Shown: positions 1 through 12,690 of the stretch, one piece after another | Position numbering within the stretch: the first letter of the stretch is position 1 | Layout: each line of letters opens with the position of its first letter | NCBI GenBank assembly: GCA_037074765.1 | Contig: JBAMDO010000034.1 | Span: 248,001 to 312,000, forward strand | Length of the DNA stretch: 64,000 bases | DNA from: Mansonella perstans | Taxonomy: Eukaryota > Nematoda > Chromadorea > Rhabditida > Onchocercidae | Direction of reading: 5' to 3' | The notes under the pieces: generated by a model | The model's database searches: none | What the model was told of the DNA's origin: nothing | The model's input: the letters and a program-made list of their open reading frames with translations, nothing else | Made by a program: the position numbers and the translations under genes

Positions 1-30
1 TTGCAGAAAATGCAGTCATTTTTTTTGCAG

Positions 31-175
31 TAATGTATTCTCAGACATTCCTCTGAGCACATTACGTTTACTTGATGAAACATCGACGACTGGAGTATAC
101 TATGACGCATTCTTTGGAACTGGCTTACATGAGGGTCCCGTTTATGTAATTATTGGAGTTGCAAAACACAGCTGA
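31..175 (+). CDS. Terminal exon of an unidentified gene (5' part lies left of the window)
   Basis: A strong acceptor, a run of T followed by GCAG, ends at 30. One base then completes a split codon, and 47 codons run open to TGA at 173-175. The reading is clearly protein-like: NVFSDIPLSTLRLLDETST, then a segment with YYDAFFGTG and LHEGPVYVIIGVAKHS at the C-terminus. AATAAA at 261-266 is a well-placed poly(A) signal, about 85 bp after the stop. I do not recognise the family. The C-terminus alternates small and hydrophobic residues and has no obvious membrane span. The repeat block begins just downstream, so this may be the last intact gene before it. Seen: splice site, open frame, poly(A) signal. 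Inferred: that it is a functional last exon. Confidence 0.6.
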
Positions 176-260
176 TAAAATCCAATCACGGAAAATCCTT
201 AGCAGTTGATATCATAAAAACATTATTATGAAGTGTGATAAACATTTGATAAAATATACA

Positions 261-266
261 AATAAA
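261..266 (+). terminator. Poly(A) signal AATAAA
   Basis: Canonical AATAAA, 86 bp past the stop codon of the exon ending at 175; no other gene on this strand is close enough to use it. Confidence 0.45.
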
Positions 267-659
267 TGGATTGATTTGAAGTGTCGAATACATTTTTTTA
301 AATACTGCTGCTTATTGTCCGGAAGTTTAGAGGAAAATTTATGCAAAACATATTAAACAAAATGATTTGCACGAATTCTCCCTGGTAACTCTTTCGTGTC
401 AGAATTTGACGAACTGCGAAATGTAAATCACAGAGTTGTAAAATATGAAATATTATCATCTATCTTTTGTGGAATTGAACCGAACGACCTAAAGTCTAAG
501 GAAAATTAATGGAATTAAAAAGAATTCGCTTTGAAACTTTTAGAAAATTGATGAATCGATGCATTTTTCAAGTTTTTCAAATATCGACCATATTTGATTC
601 ATAGAATATGAACTTCATCTGACAAAATAATCAAACTACAAATATTTTTCAATATATCT

Positions 660-1225
660 TTTTTCAATCTAAAAAAAAAATTTCAATCTAATTCAAATCC
701 CACTTCCGGTTCGCATCAACAGTGATTGGTTACAAATAAATGAAGCAATTGTATCGCGGTTCCAAGCTATCCCGAAATTAGTGCTATGGTAACTAGCGGA
801 GATATAGCAGAATTTAGCACGACTTTAAAAGACGTTTTTCGAAAAAAACGACTTCCAAAAAATGATAGGCTAACGCACCTTGGTAAATCTTAGCATTTAA
901 ACCCAATATGATATCATCGGGTTGATATTACATGATTTTATTGTTTAGTAGCATCCTGTTGATCAATCGTTGATGCCAACAATGGACAGATCGATAGCCA
1001 CAATAACTGTAGTAGAAAAAACATATAACAATGACAACATTCCACAATTAATATTGATGTTTCTCTCCATATTACAAATACCATTTGCTTTTTCATTTTT
1101 ATTCTTGTATGGATACTACCCATCCTCTTTTATTTTCTCTTCTTTCCTCTTTTACATATCATGTTGACCACAATAAATGACCAATGTAAGATATACGAAC
1201 AATTTTGCCATTTTTTAAGGCGTTT
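660..1225 (+). repeat. Satellite-like ~730-bp unit, copy 1
   Basis: First plus-oriented copy. In order it holds the segment starting at the CTTCCGGTTCGC motif, a diverged stem-loop around 835-855, and a 65-codon hydrophobic ORF at 970-1167. It ends in the segment containing GACCAATGTAAGATATACGA. Compared with other copies the ORF carries extra amino-acid changes (Ser, Thr and Asn where the others have Leu, Ala and Ile), so this is a diverged member. Confidence 0.8.
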
Positions 1226-1268
1226 GTTTTTTTTCAAGTTTTTCAAATATCAACCATATATAATTCAC

Positions 1269-2062
1269 AGAATATGAACTTCATCTAACAAAATAATCAA
1301 ACTACAAATATTTTTCAATATATCACAAAAAATATAAAAAACCATAAAATTATATATGCACTGAATGTGATGAACGTGGTTATCTTCGCATCGTGGGAAG
1401 CATATTTACAATCTTTTGAGGATTTCTCTGCTGCTTGACCCTTTATCTGGCCATAAGATATTTGCGTTCAAATTAGTGAAATCTCAAAGATGTTAGGGCC
1501 TAAGATTCGTTAGTCAAAACAATATTTAGATGATCACATTCAGCAATTTTTCGGTACTTCCTAAAGTTTTGATATTTTTTTAATTATGGTGACACATTCC
1601 TTGAATAGCACCATCTAAAAACAAAGGAGGGTCATTATTGTGGTGTTAATATCTTTGATTTGTTGTAAGATTCGTCATGAATATGTTTCTCATATCTTTG
1701 TGTTAGGATTGACGGAAGCTGGATAATATCAAAATACGATGGACAACATTATCACTCCACATGGCAAAATTAGAGTTAAGCGATGGAAACATTAAATCAG
1801 GTAGGTTATGAAATGATTTAAAGTAAAACAAAAAATTATTCGAACTGAACTTGTCATGTCAAAGTAATGTCGATGATTTTATCATAAAATAAAAACTAAA
1901 CAAAAGAATAATCAATTAATTCCAGCAAAACTCTAATTGATATTGTTATCTATGGTGGCACTATGTGGGATGATTTTAGTTTTTTGAAATTTAATCAAAT
2001 CAATTTGGATGATAATGAAGTTAAAAATTATTACCTTCATATTTCAATCACTGTTGGTGCGA
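1269..2062. repeat. Left arm of a 0.8-kb inverted repeat
   Basis: This segment is the near-exact reverse complement of 15374-16208. Shared blocks include the run around 1659-1774 (GATTCGTCATGAATATG, TAGGATTGACGGAAGCTGG) found inverted at about 15715-15830. The arms are about 13.3 kb apart and enclose the duplicated and satellite-rich core. The right arm has a short extra stretch near 15483-15525. No coding frame is evident in it. Confidence 0.85.
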
Positions 2063-3179
2063 ATTGTAGGTGGAATTTGAATCAGACTGATATTTCAAAA
2101 AAACCATATGCATGAATATTTTGCCGTGTAAGTAATTAATTAGGAGTAGAATATATATTTATTTAATTATAATTGGAATTCTAGAAACATCAATATTAAT
2201 TGTGGAATGTTGTCATTGATATATGTTTTTTCTACTACAGCTATTGTGGCTATCAATCTGTCCATTGTTGGCATCAATGATTGATCAACAGGATGCTACT
2301 AAACAATAAAATCATGTGATATCAATACGGTCATATCTTTCCCGGTTTAGTTCACATATACCTATAGGTGCGTTAGCCCGTTATTTTTTGGGAGTCGTTT
2401 TTTTCGAGAAACGACTTTTAAAAGTGCGCTAAATTCCGCTATACCTCGATGGTCGAAATACAATTGCTTCATTTATTTGTAATCATTCACTGTTGGTGCG
2501 AACCGGAAGTGGAATTTGAATTAGATTGAAATTTCAAAAAAACCTTATGCATGAATATTTTGTCATAAAAGTAATTAATTGGAATTAGAATATACATTTA
2601 TTTAATTAGAGTTAGAATCCTAAGGCGAAATAAATTTAATATTATTTTCACTATAACCAGTTTTATATTTTACGTAAGATTGTCATAAGCAGTTTTTCGA
2701 GTTTATAAAATAATATTAAATTGCAAATTTAAAAATGATATGCTATAAAAGAAAAGATCATTCTCTTTGAATGCCCAAACTCTTCAAGCAAATTGTGGCC
2801 AACATGATACGGAAAAGAGGAAAGAAGAGAAAATAAAAGAGGATGGGTAGTATCCATACAAGAATAAAAATGAAAAAGCAAATGGTATTTGTAATATGGA
2901 GAGAAACATCAATATTAATTGTGGAATGTTGTCATTGATATATGTTTTTTCTACTACAGCTATTGTGGCTATCAATCTGTCCACTGTTGGCATCAACGAT
3001 TGATCAACAGGATGCTACTAAACAATAAAACCATGTGATATCAATCCGGTGATATTAGTCTGGTGATATCCTTTCCGGTTTAGTTTGACTGGTATTAGGT
3101 TGCGTTAGCCGGTTATTTTTTGGGAGTCGTTTTTTTCGAAAAACGACTTTTAAAAGTGCGCTAAATTCATCTATATCTC
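2063..3179 (-). repeat. Satellite-like units, one partial and one complete copy
   Basis: Two minus-oriented copies in tandem. A 5'-truncated copy starts near 2184 within the ORF segment and has a stem-loop at about 2395-2416. It is followed by a full copy with the 70-codon ORF at 2784-2996 and the stem-loop at about 3127-3148 (stem GTCGTTTTT / AAAAACGAC around TTCG). The array stops at 3179 where the duplicated 3.84-kb segment starts. Confidence 0.8.
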
Positions 3180-3498
3180 GTAATTCATTGACGAAGAATT
3201 CTTTTAGAGGAAATTGACCGAATTATAAAGAATTAAAAACCGTTCAACAAAAATCAGCAGTGATGTAAATAGAAATAAAAAAGCAAAGCTTTGACAATAC
3301 AGTTATTTCTTACGAAAGGAAATATTTAACTTGAAAAAATCATTATTTTTTAAAGTGCTTAACTTTCAAATATCTGAAATTAAACTCCTCTTCCTGATAT
3401 CCTTACAATCCAAACTTTCCTAAAATCATGATAAACTGATTAGCAATATGTTTTTAAATTTCATAATTAACACTATGGAATTAAATTAAAATAATTGA

Positions 3499-3630
3499 AT
3501 AAATGAGAAGAAGTTAGACAAAAGGAAAATGGAGAATTATTTTTCTCGACTAAGCAAATTGCATTTGCACAACAAAAGAATTGAGTTTGTTGATCTCCAG
3601 TACAACAACTTTCCAAAGCCAGCAGGATAG
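3499..3630 (+). pseudogene. Coding-like fragment in copy A of the segmental duplication
   Basis: Open for 43 codons after a TGA, ending at TAG 3628-3630, with a Met at 3529. The reading includes EKKLDKRKMENYFSRLSK and then HNKRIEFVDLQYNNFPKPAG. Residue mix and charge look like protein rather than AT-rich noise. A nearly identical copy lies at 8321-8452. No family recognised. The opposite strand has a longer ORF (3473-3769) that is Cys/Phe-rich and looks like a shadow. It may be an exon fragment of a captured gene. Confidence 0.3.
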
Positions 3631-3914
3631 AATTGACGACTACATTGTGAGAGCAAAAATGGAAAGCAAATAAATTTTTAGCAGCACAGCAATGACAAAT
3701 TTCGGACCAATGTTGTTTCTCTTTTAAACACGAATTTCGATTGATGTCATTTCTGTGAAAGTGAAACAATATAAAAAAATAGATTTTAATCTATTCAAAT
3801 GCAGCATAATTTACGAATATTTTTTATGTTGAATTCTTGTGAAGTTACAGGAACGGTTATGTCATCTCTAGCTATCTTTACTGATTTTCATATAATAAAT
3901 GTGAGTTTGAGGTA

Positions 3915-6821
3915 TTACATCGTCAAATTCTCATGTGTTCCATTCCGTCTACTTTCGTTATAATTAACAGTGTGGTTAAATCTGAAATTATTTTAAGGAA
4001 ATTAATTCTCCTTCTTTTAATTTTTTGCGATTCCATATATGCGAGCCATTTCGATGAAGAAATGAAGAAATGAATTTTGAATAAATGAATGCCCAAACTC
4101 TTCAAGCAAATATAAAGATTTTGACTTCATTTTCATATTTCGATAAAAAAGGCTGGGTAGCGTAAAATTTGTAAAGAAGTCTCTATTATTTCGATGATTT
4201 TACCCTACAAAAACGCTTCAAGAGCAACAGAAAGTTACAGAATTGATTCATAACAGATTGCTGAAAACAAGAATCCATTTTTCTATAGTTTCCAAAATAG
4301 AATTCATTTTGGAACATATCGCGATAGCTATTGATTGACAAATTAGCAGTTTAATGAAATAGCATATGTTTTTTAAATTTGTATTTCAGAGCTGGAAAAG
4401 ACAGAAGTTTAAATTTCAATACAAGCACCTTCAAAAATGGCAAAATTGTTCGTATATCTTACATTGGTCATTTATTTATTGTGGTCAACATGATATGTAA
4501 AAGAGGAAAGAAGAGAAAATAAAAGAGGATGGGTAGTATCCATACAAGAATAAAAATGAAAAAGCAAATGGTATTTGTAATATGGAGAGAAACATCAATA
4601 TTAATTGTGGAATGTTGTCATTGATATATGTTTTTTCTACTACAGCTATTGTGGCTATCAATCTGTCCATTGTTGGCATCAACGATTGATCAACAGGATG
4701 CTACTAAACAATGAATTCACGTGGTATCAGTCCGGTGATAACTTTTCGGTTTAATTGTTAACCGGTTATTGATATTACGGCGAAAAGGTGCATTAGCCTA
4801 TTATTTTTTGGGAGTCGTTTTTTTCGAAAAACGACTTTTAAAAGTGCGCTAAATTCCGCTATATCTCGATAGTCGCAATACAATTACTTCATTTATTTGT
4901 AATCAATCACTGTTAGTGCGAACCGGAAGTAGAATTTGAATTAGATTGAAATTTCAAAAAAACTTTATGCATGAATATTTTACCATGCAAGTAATTGATT
5001 GAAGTTTGAATATATATTTATTTAATTAGAATTGGAATTCTAAAGCGAAATAAATTTAATTTTATTTATACTATAACCAGTTTTATATTTTATGTAAGAC
5101 TATCATAAGCATTATTTCGAGTTTGTAAAATAAGTAATATTGAATTGCAAATTTAAAAATCATATGCTATGAAAGAAAAGATCATTCTTTTTGGATGCCC
5201 AAACTCTTCAAGCAAATTGTGGCCAACATGATACGGAAAAGAGGAAAGAGGAGAGAATAAAAGAGGATGGGTAGTATCCATACAAGAATAAAAATAAAAA
5301 AGCAAATGGTATTTGTAATATGGAGAGAAACATCAATATTAATTGTGGAATGTTGTCATTGTTATATGTTTTTTCTACTACAACTATTGTGGCTATAAAT
5401 CTGTCCATTGTTGGCATCAACGATTGATCAACAGGATGCTACTAAACAATAAAATCATGTGATATCTAATCCGGTCATATCTTTTCCGGTTTAGTCATCG
5501 TTTCTAGGTGCGTTAGCCGGTTATTTTTTGGGAGTCGTTTTTTTCGAAAAATGACTTTTAAAAGTGCGCTAAATTCATCTATATCTCGCTAGTTACTATA
5601 ACACTAATTTTGGCATATCTTGAAACCGCAATACAATTGCTTCATTCCAAATTTATAGATAAATTTAACACAAAATGATCTATGTATGACTTTTGCAAAG
5701 GAAGGACTTAACTTATCAGCAAAATGTTCAGTCTTCGGCAAATTTTAAGTTTGTTTTGACCAAATGATCTTCTAGTATACAAAAAGGCTATCTGAAAACA
5801 TCATTGATTCCTACTCAAGAGATGGTTTTAATACTTTTCATGCTCTAATCGTTAAAAAATTATCGTATATAAAAAAAACGAAATTTTGGGAAAAATAGTT
5901 TTTTAAAATTAGGAGGAATAAGGAACATTACACATGTGGCAACAAGTAAACAGTTATGTTTCTAAAATTGAAAGAAACTAAACTATCAAATTTAGTGGAC
6001 GAAAAGATGATTGAGGAGGAGGAAAAAACAAAGGAAGGAGAGAGAGATAAAAATAGCTAGTGATCGAAGTAGCGAAGAATAAAGCTGTCATATGTTTGAC
6101 TGTGAAAAACTGGTCTGTAGGATTTTTTTTCATAAATATACGAAGGGTTGAAGATGGAACTTTCGGCAGGCTTTTCCGTGATCATCATGAGGATCAAGCT
6201 GGCTCTTGACATGTCTTCGTGATTATACAGCACTTTTTTCATTTGCACTGTGTATAAGTACTGGAATCCCTTCGGACATCACATCCACTATTAGCTTATA
6301 TCCTCTTAGTCGCCTTTATTTCGCCTTTATTTAAAGATTTCATCATTCTGTCTTCAATTTTCTTAATTTCGTTAATCCGGCAAGTTCCAAATCATAAAAT
6401 TACGGAATTCAACGGAAGAATTAATTTTGGGACGGCTAGAGCGGTAGTGATGGCTTGAACTGTAAAATTAATGTTGGAATGAAATCGAATCGTAGTATTA
6501 ATTTGGAATTTCGGATTTTTCAGAAGGGAATCTAATGAGAAATCCGTGATCTTTCCAACTAAATGACGATATTAATGTCTTTTACGAATATTCATTCGAT
6601 TGTAATTACGAAACCTGATGAAGTTATGGGGGAAAAGGTGCGAAATAATGGGAATTGCACACATTAAAAAATCGTATGAAACTTTGGTCATTTAATCTTT
6701 GATCAATAAAAATTTGATAAAACTTTGATCAGTCGGACGAATGTATAAAACTTCAATTGTAACATTTCTGCCATTGTATAAATTCTGCGTTTCATCTTGT
6801 TCTTCATTATATCGATGCCAG
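3915..6821 (-). pseudogene. Exon-like fragments of an unrecognised minus-strand gene, copy A
   Basis: Minus-strand pieces in order. 6821-6724 follows a weak TAG acceptor and reads WHRYNEEQDETQNLYNG then RNVTIEVLYIRPTDQ. 6459-6372 follows TTTTACAG and reads SSHHYRSSRPKINSSVEFRN to a stop. About 6250-6057 reads NHEDMSRASLILMM and AESSIFNPSYIYEKK to a stop. 3981-3915 follows ATAATTTCAG and reads FNHTVNYNESRRNGTHENLT to TAA. Many N-x-S/T sequons suggest a secreted or extracellular protein. Two satellite units sit between the pieces. Phases do not join into one clean model, so I call it a decayed or mosaic gene. The matching pieces in copy B are at 8737-11642. Confidence 0.35.
4410..5640 (-). repeat. 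Satellite-like units, two tandem minus-oriented copies
   Basis: Unit period about 726 bp (ORF starts 4682 and 5420 on the minus strand). Each copy has the hydrophobic ORF (4485-4682, 5208-5420), the motif GATCAACAGGATGCTACTAA, and the TTCG-loop stem (about 4815-4836; second copy has one stem mismatch). Then come CCGCTATATCTCGATAGTCG and an A+T-rich linker. Confidence 0.85.
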
Positions 6822-7017
6822 CTATCATTTAGTTTGGCCCTTTACTTTGCATCTCTTTAATTCAGAATGGGACTTTTTCCTCACTTCCTTAAATCACATT
6901 CCTATCCATTAACTGATCAAAGCGAAACAGTTCAAACCAAACCAATGCGCGCTTCTCAAATAGCTTTTCAAATATCCGGACCACATTCAGTTTAAAGTAT
7001 AGTTGCATACATCATTC

Positions 7018-8003
7018 AAAAAAGCCTCAGTGGTCAGTTTATTATGGCAATGATAATTCCATCAGTTACTAAACTCAGATACACTATGAATTCACAGACC
7101 TGGAAAATTTGAACTTCAGCAATTACGACAAGTCATTATTTCGACATACGTTGTTTTGTGCAGAAACTGTTAGGTCGAGAAAAATGCGCAGATTTTTCTA
7201 CTCTTGATCAGAAATTTGCAGACTTTACAATTTAATCAGATCTAATCCAAACTGATTGATCTTTCTTCCATAGCATATCATTTTTAAATTTACAATTTAA
7301 TTATTTATTTTATAAACTCGAAAAAATGCCTATGACAGTCTTACATAAAATATAAAACTGGTTATAGTATAAATAATATTAAATTTATTTCACCTTAGGA
7401 TTCTAACTCTAATTAAATAAATGTATATTCTAATTCCAATTAATTACTTTTATGACAAAATATTCATGCATAAGGTTCTTTTTGAAATTTCAATCTAATT
7501 CAAATTCCACTTCCGGTTCGCACCAACAGTGAATGATTACAAATAAATGAAGCAATTGTATTGCGACTATCGAGATATAGCGGAATTTAGCGCACTTTTA
7601 TCAGTCGTTTTTCGAAAAAAACGACTCCCAAAAAATAATGGGCTAATGCACCCATTGCTTCGTAATATCAATAACCGGTTAACAATTAAACCCGAAAAGT
7701 TATACCGGGCTGATATCACATGAACTTATTGTTTAGTAGCATCCTGTTGATCAATCGTTGATGCCAACAATGGACAGATTGATAGCCACAATAGCTGTAG
7801 TAGAAAAAACATATATCAATGACAACATTCCACAATTAATATTGATGTTTCTCTCCATATTACAAATACCATTTGCTTTTTCATTTTTATTCTTGTATAG
7901 ATACTACCCATCCTCTTTTATTTTCTCTTCTTTCCTCTTTTTTTTTTTTAAGAATGGATACTTGTGTTCAGTATTTTTATAACAGCTTCTATGAATCTGT
8001 CCC
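7018..8003 (+). repeat. Spacer between duplication copies, containing one plus-oriented satellite unit
   Basis: 7018-7941 corresponds to 13847-14752 at the far side of copy B, so the original duplicated segment probably ran 3180-7941. The satellite unit here occupies about 7258-7941 with its ORF at 7758-7982, running past the unit end through a T-rich stretch. 7942-8003 is unique. Confidence 0.75.
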
Positions 8004-8320
8004 GTAATTCATTGACGAAGAATTCTTTTAGAGAAAATTGACCGAATTATAAAGAATTAAAAACCGTTCAACAAAAATCAGCAGTGATGTAAATAGAAAT
8101 AAAAAAGCAAAGCTTTGACAATAAGTTATTTCTTACGAAAGGAAATATTTAACTTGAAAAAATCATTATTTTTTAAAGTGCTTAACTTTCAAATATCTGA
8201 AATTAAACTCCTCTTCCTGATATCCTTACAATCCAAACTTTCCTAAAATCATGATAAACTGATTAGCAATATGTTTTAAATTTCATAATTAACACTATGG
8301 AATTAAATTAAAATAATTGA

Positions 8321-8452
8321 ATAAATGAGAAGAAGTTAGACAAAAGGAAAATGGAGAATTATTTTTCTCGACTAAGCAAATTGCATTTGCACAACAAAAG
8401 AATTGAGTTTGTTGATCTCCAGTACAACAACTTTCCAAAGCCAGCAGGATAG
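8321..8452 (+). pseudogene. Coding-like fragment in copy B of the segmental duplication
   Basis: Duplicate of the fragment at 3499-3630, with Met at 8351 and TAG at 8450-8452. The frame is intact in both copies, which differ by very few bases here. Function unknown. Confidence 0.3.
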
Positions 8453-9231
8453 AATTGACGACTACATTGTGAGAGCAAAAATGGAAAGCAAATAAATTTT
8501 TAGCAGCACAGCAATGACAAATTTCGGACCAATGTTGTTTCTCTTTTAAACACGAATTTCGATTGATGTCATTTCTGTGAAAGTGAAACAATATAAAAAA
8601 ATAGATTTTAATCTATTCAAACGCAGCATAATTTACGAATATTTTTTATGTTGAATTCTTGTGAAGTTACAGGAACGGTTATGTCATCTCTAGCTATCTT
8701 CACTGATTTTCATATAATAAATGTGAGTTTGAGGTATTACATCGTCAAATTCTCATGTGTTCCATTCCGTCTACTTTCGTTATAATTAACAGTGTGGTTA
8801 AATCTGAAATTATTTTAAGGAAATTAATTCTCCTTCTTTTAATTTTTTGCGATTCCATATATGCGAGCCATTTCGATGAAGAAATGAAGAAATGAATTTT
8901 GAATAAATGAATGCCCAAACTCTTCAAGCAAATATAAAGATTTTGACTTCATTTTCATATTTCGATAAAAAAGGCTGGGTAGCGTAAAATTTGTAAAGAA
9001 GTCTCTATTATTTCGATGATTTTACCCTACAAAAACGCTTCAAGAGCAACAGAAAGTTACAGAATTGATTCATAACAGATTGCTGAAAACAAGAATCCAT
9101 TTTTCTATAGTTTCCAAAATAGAATTCATTTTGGAACATATCGCGATAGCTATTGATTGACAAATTAGCAGTTTAATGAAATAGCATATGTTTTTTAAAT
9201 TTGTATTTCAGAGCTGGAAAAGACAGAAGTT

Positions 9232-10465
9232 TAAATTTCAATACAAGCACCTTCAAAAATGGCAAAATTGTTCGTATATCTTACATTGGTCATTTATTTA
9301 TTGTGGTCAACATGATATGTAAAAGAGGAAAGAAGAGAAAATAAAAGAGGATGGGTAGTATCCATACAAGAATAAAAATGAAAAAGCAAATGGTATTTGT
9401 AATATGGAGAGAAACATCAATATTAATTGTGGAATGTTGTCATTGATATATGTTTTTTCTACTACAGCTATTGTGGCTATCAATCTGTCCATTGTTGGCA
9501 TCAACGATTGATCAACAGGATGCTACTAAACAATGAATTCACGTGTATCAGTCCGGTGATAACTTTTCGGTTTAATTGTTAACCGGTTATTGATATTACG
9601 CGAAAAGGTGCATTAGCCTATTATTTTTTGGGAGTCGTTTTTTCGAAAACGACTTTTAAAAGTGCGCTAAATTCCGCTATATCTCGATAGTCGCAATACA
9701 ATTACTTCATTTATTTGTAATCAATCACTGTTAGTGCGAACCGGAAGTAGAATTTGAATTAGATTGAAATTTCAAAAAAACTTTATGCATGAATATTTTA
9801 CCATGCAAGTAATTGATTGAAGTTTGAATATATATTTATTTAATTAGAATTGGAATTCTAAAGCGAAATAAATTTAATATTATTTATACTATAACCAGTT
9901 TTATATTTTATGTAAGACTATTATAAGCATTATTTCGAGTTTGTAAAATAAGTAATATTGAATTGCAAATTTAAAAATCATATGCTATGAAAGAAAAGAT
10001 CATTCTCTTTGAATGCCCAAACTCTTCAAGCAAATTATGGCCAACATGATACGGAAAAGAGGAAAGAGGAGAGAATAAAAGAGGATGGGTAGTATCTATA
10101 CAAGAATAAAAATGAAAAAGCAAATGGTATTTGTAATATGGAGAGAAACATCAATATTAATTGTGGAATGTTGTCATTGATATATGTTTTTTCTACTACA
10201 ACTATTGTGGCTATCAATCTGTCCATTGTTGACATCAACAATTGATCAACAGGATGCTACTAAACAATAAAATCATGTGATATCTAATCCGGTCATATCT
10301 TTTCCGGTTTAGTCAATGTTTCTAGGTGCGTTAGCCGGTTATTTTTTGGGAGTCGTTTTTTTCGAAAAATGACTTTTAAAAGTGCGCTAAATTCATCTAT
10401 ATCTCGCTAGTTATTATAACACTAATTTTGGCATATCTTGAAACCGCAATACAATTGCTTCATTC
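9232..10465 (-). repeat. Satellite-like units, two tandem minus-oriented copies (inside duplication copy B)
   Basis: Equivalent of 4410-5640, period 728 bp. The stem-loop of the first unit (about 9636) has lost one base in each homopolymer relative to copy A. Confidence 0.85.
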
Positions 10466-12598
10466 CAAATTTATAGATAAATTTAACACAAAATGATCTA
10501 TGTATGACTTTTGCAAAGGAAGGACTTAACTTCATCAGCAAAATGTTCAGTCTTCGGCAAATTTTAAGTTTGTTTTGACCAAATGATCTTCTAATATACA
10601 AAAAGGCTATCTGAAAACATCATTGATTCCTACTCAAGAGATGGTTTTAATACTTTTCATGCTCTAATCGTTAAAAAATTATCGTATATAAAAAAAAACG
10701 AAAATTTTGGGACAAAATAGTTTTTTTAAAATTAGGAGGAATAAGGAGACATTACTACATGTGGCAACAAGTAAACAGTTATGTTTCTAAAATTGAAAGA
10801 AACTAAACTATCAAATTTAGTGGACGAAAAGATAGATTGAGGAGGAGGAAAAACACAAAGGAAGGAGAGAGAGATAAAAATAGCTAGTGATCGAAGTAGC
10901 GAAGAATAAAGCCTGTCATATGTTTGACTGTGAAAAACTGGTCCTGTAGGATTTTTTTTTCATAAATATACGAAGGGTTGAAGATGGAACTTTCGGCAGG
11001 CTTTTCCGTGGTCATCATGAGGATCAAGCTGGCTCTTGACATGTCTTCGTGATTATACGGCACTTTTTTCATTTGCACTGTGTATAAGTACTGGAATCCC
11101 TTCGGACATCACATCCACTATTAGCTTATATCCTCTTAGTCGCCTTTATTTCGCCTTTATTTAAAGATTTCATCATTCTGTCTTCAATTTTCTTAATTTC
11201 GTTAGTCCGGCAAGTTCCAAATCATAGAATTACGGAATTCAACCGAAGAATTAATTTTGGGACGACTGGAGCGGTAGTCATGGCTTGAACTGTAAAATTA
11301 ATGTTGGAATGAAATCGAATCGTAGTATTAATTTGGAATTTCGGATTTTTCAGAAGGGAATCTAATGAGAAATCCGTGATCTTTCCAACTAAATGACGAT
11401 ATTAATGTCTTTTACGAATATTCATTCGATTGTAATTACGAAACCTGATGAAGTTATGGGGAAAAGGTGCGAAATAATGGGAATCGTACACATTAAAAAA
11501 TCGCATGATCATTTAATCTTTGATCAATAAAAATTTGATAAAACTTTGATCAGTCGGACGAATGTATAAAACTTCAATTGTAACATTTCTGCCATTGTAT
11601 AAATTCTGCGTTTCATCTTGTTCTTCATTATATCGATGCCAGCTATCATTTAGTTTGGCCCTTTACTTTGCATCTCTTTAATTCAGAATAGGACTTTTTC
11701 CTCACTTCCTTAAATCACATTCCTATCCATTAACTGATCAAAGCGAAACAGTTCAAACCAACCAATGCGCGCTTCTCAAATAGCTTTTCAAATATCCGGA
11801 CCACATTCAGTTTAGAGTATAGATGCATACATCATTATGTGCGGAAATACTGTTTGGGAATTACCGAGTATAAGAGGCGATTCTTCATCAGTATTTCCCC
11901 ACATGACTGATAATGACATTTCACCAGTTCTTTGCAATTCCTTGACTTCATCTGAAAGAGAACACAAGTGACCCAGTGTCGAAAGCCGGTCCCGAAACTG
12001 ATCAGAGCAAAAAAGAATTATCTGTTAATTATCTGATCATTATCTGATCACATTATTATCTGATCATTATCTGATCAATTATCTGATCACAGCAAAAAAC
12101 TCGAATTATCTGTTAAGCGATACTCACCAATTAGAAATAACATTAAGAGTGTTTTTTTTTCGCTTCAAATGTATGCTAAGACAGGAAATAATTCCTTGTC
12201 ATCGAATTAATCGAAATGCAATTTAAAAAGTTTTTTTATGGCACTAACGTCTTTGCAGCAGATTTTCTTATTATGCTTGCGAAAGCATACGTTATAAAAA
12301 GTGCTTTAAGATAAGAAAAATTTTCAATGTTATAATGTTCACAAGAATTATAGTGAATATTTAAAAAATAGGCAAACAGACGGTGAACTATTCATTTAGA
12401 AGGCAAATAGTCCAAATGTAATCGAACTTCGATCGCAGATTATCGTTTACGTGCCAAACTAACATATCACCATTAATTTCAATGTAGAAGTTGTTTGCTG
12501 ATCAGACATAGAATGCAGTGCAAATAATCCACAAGCCATTCGTGTCGTTTAGTAGCATTGCGAAATTCAATAAATACTGCGATGCAGAAAAGCTAACA

Positions 12599-12690
12599 TT
12601 CATTTCCATCAAGTCAACTGCAACAGAGCTACCATTTATTTGGCGCTGTAAACAAGCAACCAAAAATATTTGCTTCAGACCAAACCAAAA
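12599..12690. repeat. 92-bp direct repeat, left copy
   Basis: Matches 13690-13780 with two substitutions and one indel. It lies inside the exon-like coding sequence and directly abuts the left end of the satellite unit at 12691. Shared core includes GCTACCATTTATTTGGCGC and CTTCAGACCAAACCAAAA. Confidence 0.85.

Larger units (their letters stand above)
3180..7017. repeat. 3.84-kb segmental duplication, copy A
   Basis: Collinear with 8004-11836 over its whole length at an offset of 4822-4827. It contains two satellite units and exon-like fragments (see separate entries). Relative to copy B it lacks many single bases. In the exon-like segment near 6060-6250 three one-base losses sit in homopolymers (A8 for A9, G for GG twice). 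That pattern fits either decay or uncorrected long-read errors. Confidence 0.9.
8004..11836. repeat. 3.84-kb segmental duplication, copy B
   Basis: Second copy of 3180-7017. It keeps the fuller version of the exon-like sequences. Its collinearity with copy A breaks at 11836, where about 2.0 kb not present in copy A intervenes before matching resumes at 13847. It includes satellite units at about 9232-10465 (ORFs 9307-9504 and 10035-10241). Confidence 0.9.

Noticed and set aside
3473..3769. 98-codon minus-strand ORF, duplicated at 8295-8591
   Set aside because: Identical copies only reflect the segmental duplication. Cys/Phe-rich with no splice context; the opposite strand holds a more protein-like frame.
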